Shown: positions 15,762 through 24,726, numbered from the stretch's first letter. The stretch: 64,000 nucleotides of DNA from CBDDFS01 sp965227255 (GCA_965227255.1 CBDDFS010000002.1:1550001-1614000), one strand, 5' to 3'. Numbers and translations: made by a program. Notes: generated by a model from the sequence alone, not told the origin.

Positions 15762-16286
15762 ATGATACGCAAGGATTTTACATTAAATAAGAATGCCCTG
15801 AACCTGGGTGCGGCCGTTGGAATTCTATTTTCTGCATTTCAGTTGCTTGCTTACACATACGATTTCACTACCAATTCAGGTTATACCTGGGGACTCTTCT
15901 TTTTGCTCGTTGGTGTGATCGTTTGGGGTGCAAAGAAATACAGGGAGATGAACGATGGATACATTTCTTATCGTCAGGTTCTTGCATTTGGAACCATGCT
16001 TTCCTTTGGGGCTTCTCTTGTGTTTGGAGTAACAAACTACTTATACGTCGAATTTGTGGATCCCGGTTATTTGGAATTGCTCATGGAACAAACAGAACTT
16101 GCCTTCTATGAGACCAAAGCTTTCAGTGATGCGGAAATTGAAAAGATGATGACCCGATTCAGAGAAAACACCAGCGCTGCATCCAATGCTATGGGGCAGG
16201 CCGCCTTCTACATATTTTTCGGCTTTATAGCTTCTCTGATCATTGCTTACTTTGTAAAGAATCCTAAACCCATGTTCGAGGAATGA
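15762..16286 (+). CDS. DUF4199 integral membrane protein
   Basis: Predicted inner-membrane protein of 174 residues with four hydrophobic helices (roughly 12-32, 42-60, 78-100 and 143-163) and a soluble loop carrying an acidic, helical segment (about 102-140). The sequence matches the DUF4199 family, which has no known activity. It overlaps the following GT2 gene by four bases (ATGA). This DUF4199-GT2 pair recurs in Bacteroidota, so a role as partner of the glycosyltransferase in lipid-linked sugar transfer is a reasonable inference. The start at 15762 is chosen because it lies directly downstream of a consensus -7 box. Confidence 0.85.
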   Translation: MIRKDFTLNKNALNLGAAVGILFSAFQLLAYTYDFTTNSGYTWGLFFLLVGVIVWGAKKYREMNDGYISYRQVLAFGTMLSFGASLVFGVTNYLYVEFVDPGYLELLMEQTELAFYETKAFSDAEIEKMMTRFRENTSAASNAMGQAAFYIFFGFIASLIIAYFVKNPKPMFEE

Positions 16287-17254
16287 GTTCTTATCCCTAT
16301 GATATTTCAGTGGTAATACCACTTTTAGACGAGGCGGAGTCTTTGCCGGAATTGTCCGACTGGATCGTGAGGGTAATGAATGAGAACAACTTTAGCTATG
16401 AGGTTTTGTTCATTGACGATGGTAGTAAGGATAATTCATGGAACATTATTGAGGATCTTAATGCCAAGAATCCAAGTCTGAAAGGAATCAAGTTCAATCG
16501 TAACTATGGCAAGTCACCTGCATTGCATGTGGGTTTTGGCAATGCACAGGGCGAAGTTGTTATTACCATGGATGCCGATCTTCAAGATAGCCCCGATGAG
16601 ATTCCGGAATTGGTAAAAATGATCCGTGAGGATGGCTATGATCTCGTGTCAGGTTGGAAGAAAAAACGATACGATCCGATCTCAAAAACCATACCTACGA
16701 AGCTTTTTAACTGGGCGACGCAGAAAGTTTCCGGACTGAAACTACACGATTTCAATTGTGGATTGAAAGCATATCATAATCGTGTTGTGAAGGGCATAGA
16801 AGTTTATGGAGAAATGCACCGCTACATTCCAATGATCGCCAAATGGGCGGGTTTTTACAACATCGGTGAAAAAGTGGTTCACCATCAAAAAAGAAAGTAT
16901 GGAAAGACCAAATTTGGTCTGAATCGCTTTATCAATGGATTTCTGGATCTTATCCTCATTACTTTCATTTCGCGTTTTGGAAGAAAACCAATGCATTTCT
17001 TTGGTCCCCTTGGTGTTCTGATGTTCATGCTAGGTGGATTGATCACATTGTGGATCATTTGGGAGAAGATTTATGCTATTTACATTTCTTCCGGTCCTTA
17101 TGACATCAGAGATGTACACGAACAACCTCTCTTTTATCTGGCCCTCGTTACCATGATCATTGGTACCCAATTATTCTTGACCGGTTTCCTCGGCGAATTG
17201 ATCGTTCGGAATTCAGAAAGGAGGAATAATTATTTGGTAGAGAAGGAGATTTAG
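16283..17254 (+). CDS. GT2 polyprenyl-phosphate glycosyltransferase (DPM1/ArnC-like)
   Basis: Membrane-bound family-2 glycosyltransferase, 323 residues, that probably loads a sugar from a nucleotide donor onto polyprenyl phosphate. The GT-A domain begins SVVIPLLDEAESLPEL (about 9-24) and has FIDDGSKDNSW near 48-58. MDADLQDSPDEIPELVK (about 94-110) includes the metal-binding DxD-like aspartates. Two C-terminal transmembrane helices (about 236-256 and 285-308) match the DPM1/ArnC/GtrB architecture. It is translationally coupled to DUF4199. The specific sugar cannot be deduced. Confidence 0.9.
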   Translation: MSSYPYDISVVIPLLDEAESLPELSDWIVRVMNENNFSYEVLFIDDGSKDNSWNIIEDLNAKNPSLKGIKFNRNYGKSPALHVGFGNAQGEVVITMDADLQDSPDEIPELVKMIREDGYDLVSGWKKKRYDPISKTIPTKLFNWATQKVSGLKLHDFNCGLKAYHNRVVKGIEVYGEMHRYIPMIAKWAGFYNIGEKVVHHQKRKYGKTKFGLNRFINGFLDLILITFISRFGRKPMHFFGPLGVLMFMLGGLITLWIIWEKIYAIYISSGPYDIRDVHEQPLFYLALVTMIIGTQLFLTGFLGELIVRNSERRNNYLVEKEI

Positions 17255-17269
17255 ACATCGTTTTCGGTA

Positions 17270-17457
17270 TGTCAGTGCGAGCCTGCCAGCGGTAGGCAGG
17301 TGTTCCGACTGAAAGTCGGAATGTATCGAGAACAGTTTACTTCGGTCAAACTTCTTTGAAGTCCTGTCAAAATGAAATTTTGCAAGTAAATTGAAAAGTG
17401 TATTTAGGTGCCTACTTCTCGATACTATCCCGCTAGGCGGAATCACTCGAAGTGACA
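17270..17457. mobile_element. MITE-like intergenic repeat element (188 bases)
   Basis: Lies between the convergent GT2 and GT4 genes. Its ends form an imperfect terminal inverted repeat: TGTCAGTGCGAG at 17270-17281 against the complement of CTCGAAGTGACA at 17446-17457, 10 of 12 matching. Inside are a CCTGCC/GGCAGG palindrome (17281-17300), a CCGACT/AGTCGG hairpin (17305-17319) and a perfect 10-base inverted pair GTATCGAGAA (17323-17332) and TTCTCGATAC (17416-17425). There is no open reading frame. Similar TGTCACTTCGAG-bounded elements are known to me as dispersed repeats in flavobacterial genomes; mobility here is inferred. Confidence 0.55.
17281..17300. repeat. CCTGCC palindromic repeat, copy 2
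   Basis: Variant GCCTGCCAGCGGTAGGCAGG of the palindrome at 14538-14557, with arms CCTGCC and GGCAGG. It is nested just inside the left end of the MITE-like element, so the palindrome occurs both alone and as part of a larger repeat. Confidence 0.55.
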
Positions 17458-17480
17458 CCAGATAACCTGAATACTCATTA

Positions 17481-18752
17481 TCAACCGGCAAGTATCGCCG
17501 CCGCATAATTCTCCCAACTCATATGTTTCTTGGCTTCGGCCACATTTGATCTTGGAATCGGGTTTTCGATGAAGTAATTCATCTTGTCTTTCATGTCCTG
17601 GATATTCTCAGGTTCTACGAGATAGCCATTGAAGCCATCTTTTATGGTCTCTGGGAAATGACCCACTCTTGTTGCAATCAGTGGCATATCAAAGTTGTAG
17701 CTCAGAGACTCAATACCGGATGGGGTGGCATAGAGATAGAAGAGAAGCACACAATCGCTGATCTGGAAATATTTGTTCACGTCTTCATTGGGAATGAATT
17801 CATTCACCACAAGGCATCGGTCCTGTATTCCCAATTCGTCAACAAGGTCCAATGGACGATAGTTTTTCTCATCATCACTCTTGCTCAAAAAGATGCCCTT
17901 GGCAAATCCGAATAGGGCTTCCTTGATTCTTGTACTCACTTTGTTTTTGTCGAGTGTATTCCAGAATGATTCACCACAGGCGACGAGGGAAACATCATCT
18001 CTTTCTTTGGCCAATTCAGCAAAGGCTTTAACTACATTGTGCAAGCCTTTGTACTTGCGAATGAAGCCGAAGTACAGAAAGACATATTTCTTCAGACCGT
18101 GTTCTTTCTTGAAAGCCTCAACATCAAAGGATGCATCGGGTGAAAAAAGATCGTAAATGGGGTGGTAAAGTTTGATGACAGACAAGCCTGTTTTCGTTTC
18201 TCTTTGTCCGTCTTCTGTCAGATTAAAGTTCTTCTTCGGATATAATTCTTTGAGCTCATTATAGGTCTTCAGCGCATGCACAATGAAGGTGTCGGCATGC
18301 TTGATGCCCATTTTCGTAAAGATCCGATCGATAGACGAGTTCTCTTTTTGAATAACAAAGTGCATATCAAATATCACTTCGATATCTTTTTGCTTAGCCA
18401 ATCTCTTCGCGATGTATCCAAGCGGAAGGCCCTGAAGAGCAATACTCCACTGAAAAATCACTTTAGAAGGTTTCAAGTCTTTTATATACCGAATAGTTCG
18501 ATTCCAGCTGAAGGGATTGTTGTAATTGGTGATGTATTTGACCTTGATGTTTGTTCCTTCAAGAAGATCACCTTTACTCTTCAGATCTTTGAATTCCCTC
18601 GGTATGATGGCAGGATATTGCTGAGTCCAAGAGACGATATGAACATCACAATCTTCTCTTTTATCAATGGCCTTGGCGAGTGAAGTATTGTAATTGGAGA
18701 TTCCTCCTTTGAACTGAGGACCCGGACCGAAACAAACTACGGTCTGCTTCAT
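17481..18752 (-). CDS. GT4 glycosyltransferase
   Basis: GT-B fold family-4 glycosyltransferase, 423 residues, cytoplasmic face of the membrane. The acceptor-side loop GPGPQFKGGISNYN is at about 8-21. The donor-side domain has YFGFIRKYKGLHNVVKAFAEL near 225-245, and YATPSGIESLSYNFDMPLIATRVGHFPE near 340-367 with the nucleotide-sugar-binding glutamate. The frame is open to 18827, but the ATG at 18750-18752 overlaps the TAA of the upstream epimerase gene (TAATG) and opens with a proper GT-B strand, so it is the chosen start. It is co-transcribed with that epimerase, suggesting a surface-glycan side pathway. Donor and acceptor are unknown. Confidence 0.9.
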   Translation of the reverse strand: MKQTVVCFGPGPQFKGGISNYNTSLAKAIDKREDCDVHIVSWTQQYPAIIPREFKDLKSKGDLLEGTNIKVKYITNYNNPFSWNRTIRYIKDLKPSKVIFQWSIALQGLPLGYIAKRLAKQKDIEVIFDMHFVIQKENSSIDRIFTKMGIKHADTFIVHALKTYNELKELYPKKNFNLTEDGQRETKTGLSVIKLYHPIYDLFSPDASFDVEAFKKEHGLKKYVFLYFGFIRKYKGLHNVVKAFAELAKERDDVSLVACGESFWNTLDKNKVSTRIKEALFGFAKGIFLSKSDDEKNYRPLDLVDELGIQDRCLVVNEFIPNEDVNKYFQISDCVLLFYLYATPSGIESLSYNFDMPLIATRVGHFPETIKDGFNGYLVEPENIQDMKDKMNYFIENPIPRSNVAEAKKHMSWENYAAAILAG

Positions 18753-19795
18753 TAATGACCTGTATTTTGAAGATGTCTTTCGTATACTCTTCGCATTCCT
18801 TCTTCGATAGAGATCTTGGCTTCCCAACCTAGATTTTCCTTAACCCAGTCCATGTTACAATATCTAGAGTGTACTCCAACCGGTTTGTCTAAAAGAGGTT
18901 TGATATCCGGTTTGTATCCGGCAAAGTCGGTAAATACATCAATGATCTCAAGGAAAGAAGTCAGTTTACCCATACCAATGTTGATGGCCGTTCCGTCGTG
19001 GATCTTGTCCATGGCAAGCAATGTGCAGTCCAGCACATCATCAATATGAACAAAATCCCTTCCTTGTTTTCCTGAGCCCCATACTTCAAATGGATTCTCT
19101 TTATTAGCCGCTCTTGCTGCAATGGCAGGAATAGGGTAGGTGAGGTCCTGATCTTCTCCATAACCCGAGAATGGACGGATACAAGTGACTTTTACATCAT
19201 AATACTGTGCTGCGATCTTGGCCAAATATTCACCAGTGAGTTTACTCCATCCGTATGTCATATCTGGTTGACCCATGTTGTTGAAATCGATATCGGATTC
19301 GCTCAAGGCGATAGCATTCGTATCGGTTTGCTTGCTTACAGGATAAGCTGCGCTTGAACTTGGGTATAAAACTCTTTCAGGTTTGTGTCGACAGATCCAA
19401 TAGAAGAACTCTGCATCGATGGATAGATCCAGGGCTACCATCATCGGGTCACCATCGATCTTGGCTCTTCCACCTACAATGGCGGCAAAATGAAATACAT
19501 CGGCGTATTCAACCACATCCACGCCGTAATCCTTTTTCATGAATTCGGCATCGGCAATTACCTTTCTCAAGAAATCTCTGAAGTCCCCCTGGATATATAG
19601 AAGTCTTTCATCTTCGCCATAGATCTCCAGGTCACCAACTTTTCTGCTCAAAGGAACATTCAACCACTTTTCAGGATGTATTCCAACAGACAGATCATCA
19701 ATGAAAAGAATTCTGTCATTCGTTGCGTTGAAGAGTCGATTTACCATGTTGCGACCTACAAAACCGCAACCTCCCGATACCAAGTGATTTTTCAT
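18752..19795 (-). CDS. NAD-dependent nucleotide-sugar epimerase/dehydratase
   Basis: Extended short-chain dehydrogenase, 347 residues, probably acting on a nucleotide-activated sugar. The Rossmann loop SGGCGFVGRNM lies at 7-17. The catalytic serine region YPSSSAAYP is near 145-153, and the Tyr-x3-Lys pair is in YGWSKLTGEY near 181-190. The RPFSGYGEDQDLTYPIPA and GRDFVHIDDVLD blocks are typical of UDP-glucose 4-epimerase and GDP-sugar relatives. It is the first gene of a two-gene unit with the GT4 transferase. Exact substrate specificity cannot be read from the sequence. Confidence 0.92.
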   Translation of the reverse strand: MKNHLVSGGCGFVGRNMVNRLFNATNDRILFIDDLSVGIHPEKWLNVPLSRKVGDLEIYGEDERLLYIQGDFRDFLRKVIADAEFMKKDYGVDVVEYADVFHFAAIVGGRAKIDGDPMMVALDLSIDAEFFYWICRHKPERVLYPSSSAAYPVSKQTDTNAIALSESDIDFNNMGQPDMTYGWSKLTGEYLAKIAAQYYDVKVTCIRPFSGYGEDQDLTYPIPAIAARAANKENPFEVWGSGKQGRDFVHIDDVLDCTLLAMDKIHDGTAINIGMGKLTSFLEIIDVFTDFAGYKPDIKPLLDKPVGVHSRYCNMDWVKENLGWEAKISIEEGMRRVYERHLQNTGH

Positions 19796-19866
19796 ATTTT
19801 CTGAGTAAGCGGCAAATTTAATGAGATTGATGACAATGAGAGAAAAACTACCACGTTCTTTATAAT

Positions 19867-19874
19867 TAACTTTG
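19867..19874 (+). promoter_or_regulatory. -7 box for the YwqK-mnmA-lipoprotein-subtilase operon
   Basis: TAACTTTG matches TAnnTTTG exactly and ends nine bases before the ATG at 19884. The transcript would start around 19880, nearly leaderless. It excludes the alternative TTG start at 19872, which lies within the box. Confidence 0.5.
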
Positions 19875-19883
19875 CATCGAATT

Positions 19884-20696
19884 ATGCGTTTATTGTTATT
19901 ACTATTTCTGTTTGTGGGTTCTCTTCAGGCTCAGGTTTCAACCCAGGAATTGAACGTTACCGATTCTGAGGGAAGGAAGCAAGGTAAGTGGATGAAGTAC
20001 TACCCTGATTCTGATGTGAAGAGATATGAAGGTCAGTTCAAGGATGACAAACCCATCGGACGCTTCACATATTTCTATGAAGATGGTACGGTGCAAACAA
20101 CACTTGATTACAGAGAAGGAAATCATGCTTCAGCGCGAATTTACTTCCCCGATGGCAGTTTAATGGGAATCGGTGTTTATGTTGATCAGCAAAAGGATAG
20201 CACCTGGACTTACTACAGCATCTACGGCGAGAAAGTGGCTGTTGAATATTATGTGGAAGGCAAGAAATATGGGAATTGCAAAAAGTTTCATAGAAACGGA
20301 CAGTTGTTGGAGGAGAGGTACTTCGAGAACGATTTGGAAAATGGTCCGATGAAACAATACTACGAGAACGGGGAATTGTCGAGAGTTGCGACTTATGTGA
20401 ATGGTTCGATAGAGGGTCCTTCTGCCTTTTACCACGACAACGGTGTTGTAAGATTTGAAGGAGAATATTTCAAGGACACAAAGAATGGTATCTGGAAGAC
20501 TTATGATAAAAGCGGAAAGCTGATCGATGAAAGGAAGTATGTGAAAGGAGTTCCGGAATACAGGGATTCAGATTTGGTTAAGGAAGATCCGTCGAATTAT
20601 TACAGGAAAGATGTTCTGACAGAGCAGGATTTCCTCGAAGAAGATTACATGGCCATACCGGATGAGGATCCAAAAAAGAAGAAGAAAAAGAAATGA
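19884..20696 (+). CDS. Exported MORN/YwqK-type repeat protein
   Basis: Secreted or periplasmic repeat protein, 270 residues, with signal peptide 1-17 (cleavage after LQA). About nine repeats of roughly 20-23 residues follow, with the pattern G-x-W/F-x-x-Y-x-x-x-G-x-L (for example GKWMKYYPDSDVKRYEGQ and GPMKQYYENGELSRVATY). These are MORN-like motifs of the YwqK antitoxin-type family. It ends with an acidic stretch and a lysine run. Despite the family name there is no adjacent toxin gene, so an antitoxin role is unlikely; a structural or scaffold role is inferred. It overlaps mnmA by four bases (ATGA). Confidence 0.87.
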   Translation: MRLLLLLFLFVGSLQAQVSTQELNVTDSEGRKQGKWMKYYPDSDVKRYEGQFKDDKPIGRFTYFYEDGTVQTTLDYREGNHASARIYFPDGSLMGIGVYVDQQKDSTWTYYSIYGEKVAVEYYVEGKKYGNCKKFHRNGQLLEERYFENDLENGPMKQYYENGELSRVATYVNGSIEGPSAFYHDNGVVRFEGEYFKDTKNGIWKTYDKSGKLIDERKYVKGVPEYRDSDLVKEDPSNYYRKDVLTEQDFLEEDYMAIPDEDPKKKKKKK

Positions 20697-21784
20697 GCGA
20701 GAAGAAGGATAAGGTATTGGTAGCCATGAGCGGTGGTCTCGACAGCAGCGTAACAGCCATGCTTTTGCATGAGCAGGGTTATGAGGTGATCGGTATTACC
20801 ATGAAGACATGGGACTACGCTTCTTCTGGTGGAAATCGTAAAACCACGGGCTGTTGCAGTCTTGATGATATCAATGATGCTCGAATTCTGGCTGTGAATC
20901 TTGGTTTTCATCATATGATCCTCGATATCAAGGAAGAGTTCGGAGATTACATCATCGACAACTTTGTGGATGAATACATTGCAGGTCGTACACCGAATCC
21001 TTGCGTTCTTTGCAATACACATATCAAATGGGATGCCTTACTTAGAAGGGCGGATCAACTGGGCTGTAAGTACATTGCTACAGGCCATTATGCCAATGTT
21101 CGACAGGAAAACGGAAGATATGTTGTGTCGAAGGGATTGGATGAAAACAAAGACCAGTCTTATGTGCTTTGGGGATTAAGTCAGGAAAGTCTGGCAAGAA
21201 CCATGTTCCCTTTGGGATCCTATACCAAAGATGAGATCAGACAGATGGCTCTCGACAGAGGTTATACAGATATTGCAAAAAAGAAAGAAAGCTATGAGAT
21301 CTGTTTTGTTCCTGATAACGATTACCGCGGCTTCCTGAAAAGAAGAGTTCCAGGTTTGGAAGAGCAAGTGGACGGAGGTGATTTCGTTGATTCACAAGGC
21401 AATATACTTGGCAAACACAAAGGCTATCCATTTTATACCATCGGTCAACGAAAGGGACTTGAAATTGCATTGGGTGAACCTCAATATGTTCTTGAGATAG
21501 ACCCTAATGAAAATAAGGTTGTGTTGGGCGGCAAGGAAGAGTTGAAGAAATCTTACATGAAGGTTAGACAGCCAAATATGATCAAGTACGCTGATTTCCC
21601 GGAAGGAGAGGATATTCTGACCAAGATTCGATACAAGGACAAAGGTGCCATGAGCGCAGTAAAAATAAATGCTGAAGGACAGCTGGAAGTTGAGTTCTAT
21701 AAAGAAGTCTATGGCATAGCACCCGGACAATCAGCCGTGTTCTATGAAGGAAATGATCTCATCGGAGGAGGATTTATTGTATGA
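20693..21784 (+). CDS. mnmA: tRNA-specific 2-thiouridylase
   Basis: Cytoplasmic enzyme that places sulfur at C2 of the wobble uridine in tRNAs for Lys, Glu and Gln. It is 363 residues long. The PP-loop SGGLDSS is at 13-19. The catalytic cysteine Cys104 lies in TPNPCVLCN, and the second cysteine Cys204 lies in SYEICF, together forming the persulfide relay. TGHYAN and the C-terminal KYPFYTIGQRKG-type block (here YPFYTIGQRKGL) are also present. Its housekeeping function contrasts with its neighbours, which are all exported proteins, joined by four-base overlaps on both sides. Confidence 0.97.
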   Translation: MSEKKDKVLVAMSGGLDSSVTAMLLHEQGYEVIGITMKTWDYASSGGNRKTTGCCSLDDINDARILAVNLGFHHMILDIKEEFGDYIIDNFVDEYIAGRTPNPCVLCNTHIKWDALLRRADQLGCKYIATGHYANVRQENGRYVVSKGLDENKDQSYVLWGLSQESLARTMFPLGSYTKDEIRQMALDRGYTDIAKKKESYEICFVPDNDYRGFLKRRVPGLEEQVDGGDFVDSQGNILGKHKGYPFYTIGQRKGLEIALGEPQYVLEIDPNENKVVLGGKEELKKSYMKVRQPNMIKYADFPEGEDILTKIRYKDKGAMSAVKINAEGQLEVEFYKEVYGIAPGQSAVFYEGNDLIGGGFIV

Positions 21785-22452
21785 AAAATGTTCTTGTCAT
21801 ATTAGCGGTTCTGCTTTCTTTCATGTCGTGTGAAAGAACAGACGAGGATATTCCGGATCTGGGTTACGACTATTATCCGCTTTCCGATAGCTCTTACGTG
21901 ATGTATCAGGTAGTTGAATACATCTATGATGAATTTCAGGGAACCAGAGATTCAAATGGTTACCAGCTACTTGAATTGGTCGACACTGCTTACACCGATC
22001 TATCGGGTAGAACGATTCACAATCTGGTGAGGTTTACCAGAGCTTCGGATACAGTTGACTGGAAACTTAAAGACGTCTGGACTGTTTATAAAGGTGATGA
22101 CAGATTAGAAAGAATGGAAGAAAATGTGACTTTCGTGAGATTATCATTCCCTTTGAAGAGAGGCAAGACATGGGATGGAAATTCTCGAAATGACTCTTCG
22201 GAACAGATATATACCGTGCTTGATTACAATCTGAAGAATAAGGTTGATGGGACTACCTTTAAGAATACGGCCCGAATAAATCATTTTGAAAATATCAATC
22301 TTATTGAGGATCAGTTTCAGGAAGAGATTTATGCCAGGGATGTAGGACTTGTTCAGCGTATCGACCGAAACCTGGAATTGGACCCGGCCGACGGTAGTCC
22401 AAAAGCCGGATATGATATTACGTGGACGTATATCGAACACGGTAAATTATGA
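21781..22452 (+). CDS. Predicted lipoprotein of unknown function
   Basis: A 223-residue protein with a lipoprotein signal peptide and lipobox SFMSC (lipidated cysteine about residue 17). The mature part is polar, rich in Asp and Tyr, and looks like an all-beta domain. YYPLSDSSYVMYQVVEYIYD near its start recurs in Bacteroidota lipoproteins of unknown function. It overlaps mnmA and the following subtilase by four bases each (ATGA), so expression is coupled to both. No enzyme motif was found. Confidence 0.8.
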   Translation: MKNVLVILAVLLSFMSCERTDEDIPDLGYDYYPLSDSSYVMYQVVEYIYDEFQGTRDSNGYQLLELVDTAYTDLSGRTIHNLVRFTRASDTVDWKLKDVWTVYKGDDRLERMEENVTFVRLSFPLKRGKTWDGNSRNDSSEQIYTVLDYNLKNKVDGTTFKNTARINHFENINLIEDQFQEEIYARDVGLVQRIDRNLELDPADGSPKAGYDITWTYIEHGKL

Positions 22453-24113
22453 GGACCTTGACCAAAGTCCTTTCTACTTTCATTTTTTTGTTCGTCTCTT
22501 TTTGCCTTCATTCTCAAGGTAATTTTCAATATGTAGTAAAGTTCGCTGATAAGGCGAACAGTCCATTTAGCATCGATAACCCAACAGAATATCTATCTCA
22601 GAGAGCCATTGAAAGAAGGGAAAGACAGGGAATAGAAATAAATGAAACAGACCTTCCAGTAAGTCCTTCATATTTACAATATCTGGCAGACATTCCTTCT
22701 GTAGACGTTTTGAGCAAGTCAAAATGGTTCAATGATGCCGTAATTGAGACCAATGATTCAACCATTCTGAAAAAAATTCTTGATGAGGACTTTGTAGATG
22801 AGATCATATTGATTCCGGGAAGTTCCACGAAGTCGGGATTTGCGCAGGACGACAAACTCGAATCTGAATATACCAGCTCAAGCTCAAGTCCTGTTGAGTC
22901 TGAATATGGCGCAGCATGGAGACAATTTTCTATATTGAATGCAGATTATCTTCATCTGAGAGGATATCGAGGTCAGGGAATGAGGATTGCAGTATTGGAT
23001 GCCGGTTATTCTTTTACCTGGTTCTCAGAGCATTTTAAAAAATTGAACGAGGAAAGGCGAATCATTGATGTTTATAATTTCATCAATGACGATGATTCTG
23101 TTTACGAGGATTCATATCATGGAACTTATGTTCTCTCTACCATGGCTTCGGATCTTCCGGACTCCATGATCGGCACTTCTCCCGATGCTGAATACGTTTT
23201 ACTTCGGTCTGAAGATGTGGCCGGTGAATACATCCTGGAGGAATATTTCTGGACTGAGGCAGCAGAATTTGCCGATAGTGCGGGCTGCGACATCCTGAAT
23301 TCCTCTTTAGGCTATACAACTTTCGACGACTCTCTTCAAAATCATACCTGGGCAGATCTTGATGGTCAAACCACCAGGATTACTCTGTCGGCAGATAAGG
23401 CTCATCAAACTGGCATGCTCATTTTTAATTCAGCGGGAAATTCAGGCGACAAAGCCTGGCAAAGAATAGGAGCTCCTGCAGACGCTTTTGATGTTTTGAG
23501 TATAGGTGCGGTAGATTCATCTGGAACACTGGCCGCATTCAGCTCTCGGGGACCCACGGCAGATGGTCGCATAAAACCCGACATTCTAGCTGTTGGTGAA
23601 GGGGCTGTTATTGGTCTGATTGATGGTGGAGTAGCAAAATCAAATGGAACATCATTTGCTTCTCCAATTCTGGCTGGTGCGGCGGCGTGCCTGTGGCAGG
23701 CTAATCCGGAAAGTACAAATGAGGAGGTTAGAAGTGCATTGATTCAAAGCGCCAGTCTATTTCAAAATCCTGATACCAATAACGGCTATGGCATTCCCGA
23801 TCTTATTCTGGCAGATCAGATTTTAAAAGGAAATCTAAAGAAAGGAATCCGCAATGGAGAGGTAATGACTTTCCCCAATCCTTTTCAAAATGAGTTATTT
23901 ATTCTTCTTGATGTGAAGAAAAATGAGATTCTGGACCTTGTGATTTTTGATCTGAATGGTAGAGAAGTATACAGAGATCAAAGAAGAATTTCGCATGAAG
24001 GGTCTCAATACATTTATTTATCCAGTGAGATCAGTTCATTGGGCTCAGGTATGTATGTGATTACACTGAACTCGGAAAGTATCGATCTGTCGATTAAAGT
24101 GGTTAGGGAATAA
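22449..24113 (+). CDS. T9SS-secreted S8 family (subtilisin-like) serine protease
   Basis: Exported protease, 554 residues. The signal peptide covers 1-22 and a propeptide-like region about 30-150. The peptidase S8 domain has all catalytic residues: Asp184 in VLDAGY, His224 in YHGTYV, oxyanion Asn331 in SAGNSG, and Ser402 in NGTSFASP. The C-terminal about 80 residues (from FPNPFQNELFI to VVRE) form a type A T9SS sorting domain, so the enzyme is expected to cross the outer membrane. It closes the four-gene operon and stops one base before the convergent FAH gene stop, leaving no room for a classical terminator. Confidence 0.93.
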   Translation: MRTLTKVLSTFIFLFVSFCLHSQGNFQYVVKFADKANSPFSIDNPTEYLSQRAIERRERQGIEINETDLPVSPSYLQYLADIPSVDVLSKSKWFNDAVIETNDSTILKKILDEDFVDEIILIPGSSTKSGFAQDDKLESEYTSSSSSPVESEYGAAWRQFSILNADYLHLRGYRGQGMRIAVLDAGYSFTWFSEHFKKLNEERRIIDVYNFINDDDSVYEDSYHGTYVLSTMASDLPDSMIGTSPDAEYVLLRSEDVAGEYILEEYFWTEAAEFADSAGCDILNSSLGYTTFDDSLQNHTWADLDGQTTRITLSADKAHQTGMLIFNSAGNSGDKAWQRIGAPADAFDVLSIGAVDSSGTLAAFSSRGPTADGRIKPDILAVGEGAVIGLIDGGVAKSNGTSFASPILAGAAACLWQANPESTNEEVRSALIQSASLFQNPDTNNGYGIPDLILADQILKGNLKKGIRNGEVMTFPNPFQNELFILLDVKKNEILDLVIFDLNGREVYRDQRRISHEGSQYIYLSSEISSLGSGMYVITLNSESIDLSIKVVRE

Positions 24114-24114
24114 A

Positions 24115-24726
24115 TCACTTGATATTTACCTTGAAGCTATGCTGATCCTCCAGATATCCCACAAGCTTATCACCTTCTTTTACAGGGCCTACTCCGGCAG
24201 GTGTCCCCGTAAATATGAGGTCTCCGATTTTAAGTGTAAAGAATTTCGAAATGTATTCGATCAATTCGTCGATCTTGAACAACATATCACTGGTATTTCC
24301 TACCTGAGCTAGTTCTCCGTTCTTTTCAAGTTTGAAATTGATATTGTCGACATCCTCGAACTCTGAAGCTTTCACGAAACTTCCCAGAACACATGATCCG
24401 TCAAATGACTTTGCTTTCTCCCAAGGAAGTCCTTTCTCTTTTAATTCCTTTTGGAGATCCCTTGCAGTAAAGTCGATGCCCAGTCCAATTTCATCGTAAT
24501 ATTTATGAGCAAACTTCTTCTGTATGTGTTTTCCCAGTTTCTTGATTCTAACGACGACTTCTACTTCATAGTGAATGTCATTGGAGAATTCGGGGATATA
24601 AAAGGGATTTCTTTTTTGAAGCACTGAGCTGTCAGCCTTGATAAACAACACTGGTTCCTTTGGAACTTCATTTTTCAGCTCTTTGGCGTGCTGAGCATAA
24701 TTTCTACCGACACAAACAATTTTCAA
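24115..24726 (-). CDS. Fumarylacetoacetate hydrolase family protein
   Basis: Metal-dependent hydrolase or isomerase of the FAH superfamily, 203 residues, cytoplasmic. It begins MKIVCVGRNYAQHAKELKNE. The divalent-metal ligands lie in IHYEVEVVVRI (about 51-61), and GIDFTARDLQKELKEKGLPWEKAKSFDGS spans the substrate and second metal region. The C-terminal GDLIFTGTPAGVGPVKEGD is the family signature. The short length fits the YcgM/acylpyruvate-hydrolase or oxaloacetate tautomerase group. The actual substrate is not determinable. It is the last gene of the unit with the exonuclease and a beta-propeller protein. Confidence 0.9.
   Translation of the reverse strand: MKIVCVGRNYAQHAKELKNEVPKEPVLFIKADSSVLQKRNPFYIPEFSNDIHYEVEVVVRIKKLGKHIQKKFAHKYYDEIGLGIDFTARDLQKELKEKGLPWEKAKSFDGSCVLGSFVKASEFEDVDNINFKLEKNGELAQVGNTSDMLFKIDELIEYISKFFTLKIGDLIFTGTPAGVGPVKEGDKLVGYLEDQHSFKVNIK

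Noticed and set aside
18753..18827. Upstream extension of the GT4 transferase
   Set aside because: It would overlap the epimerase by 76 bases; the ATG at 18752 has a TAATG overlap and a proper GT-B opening.
19884..20696. YwqK repeat gene as an antitoxin
   Set aside because: The protein has a signal peptide and no toxin gene adjoins it; the family name reflects sequence similarity only.
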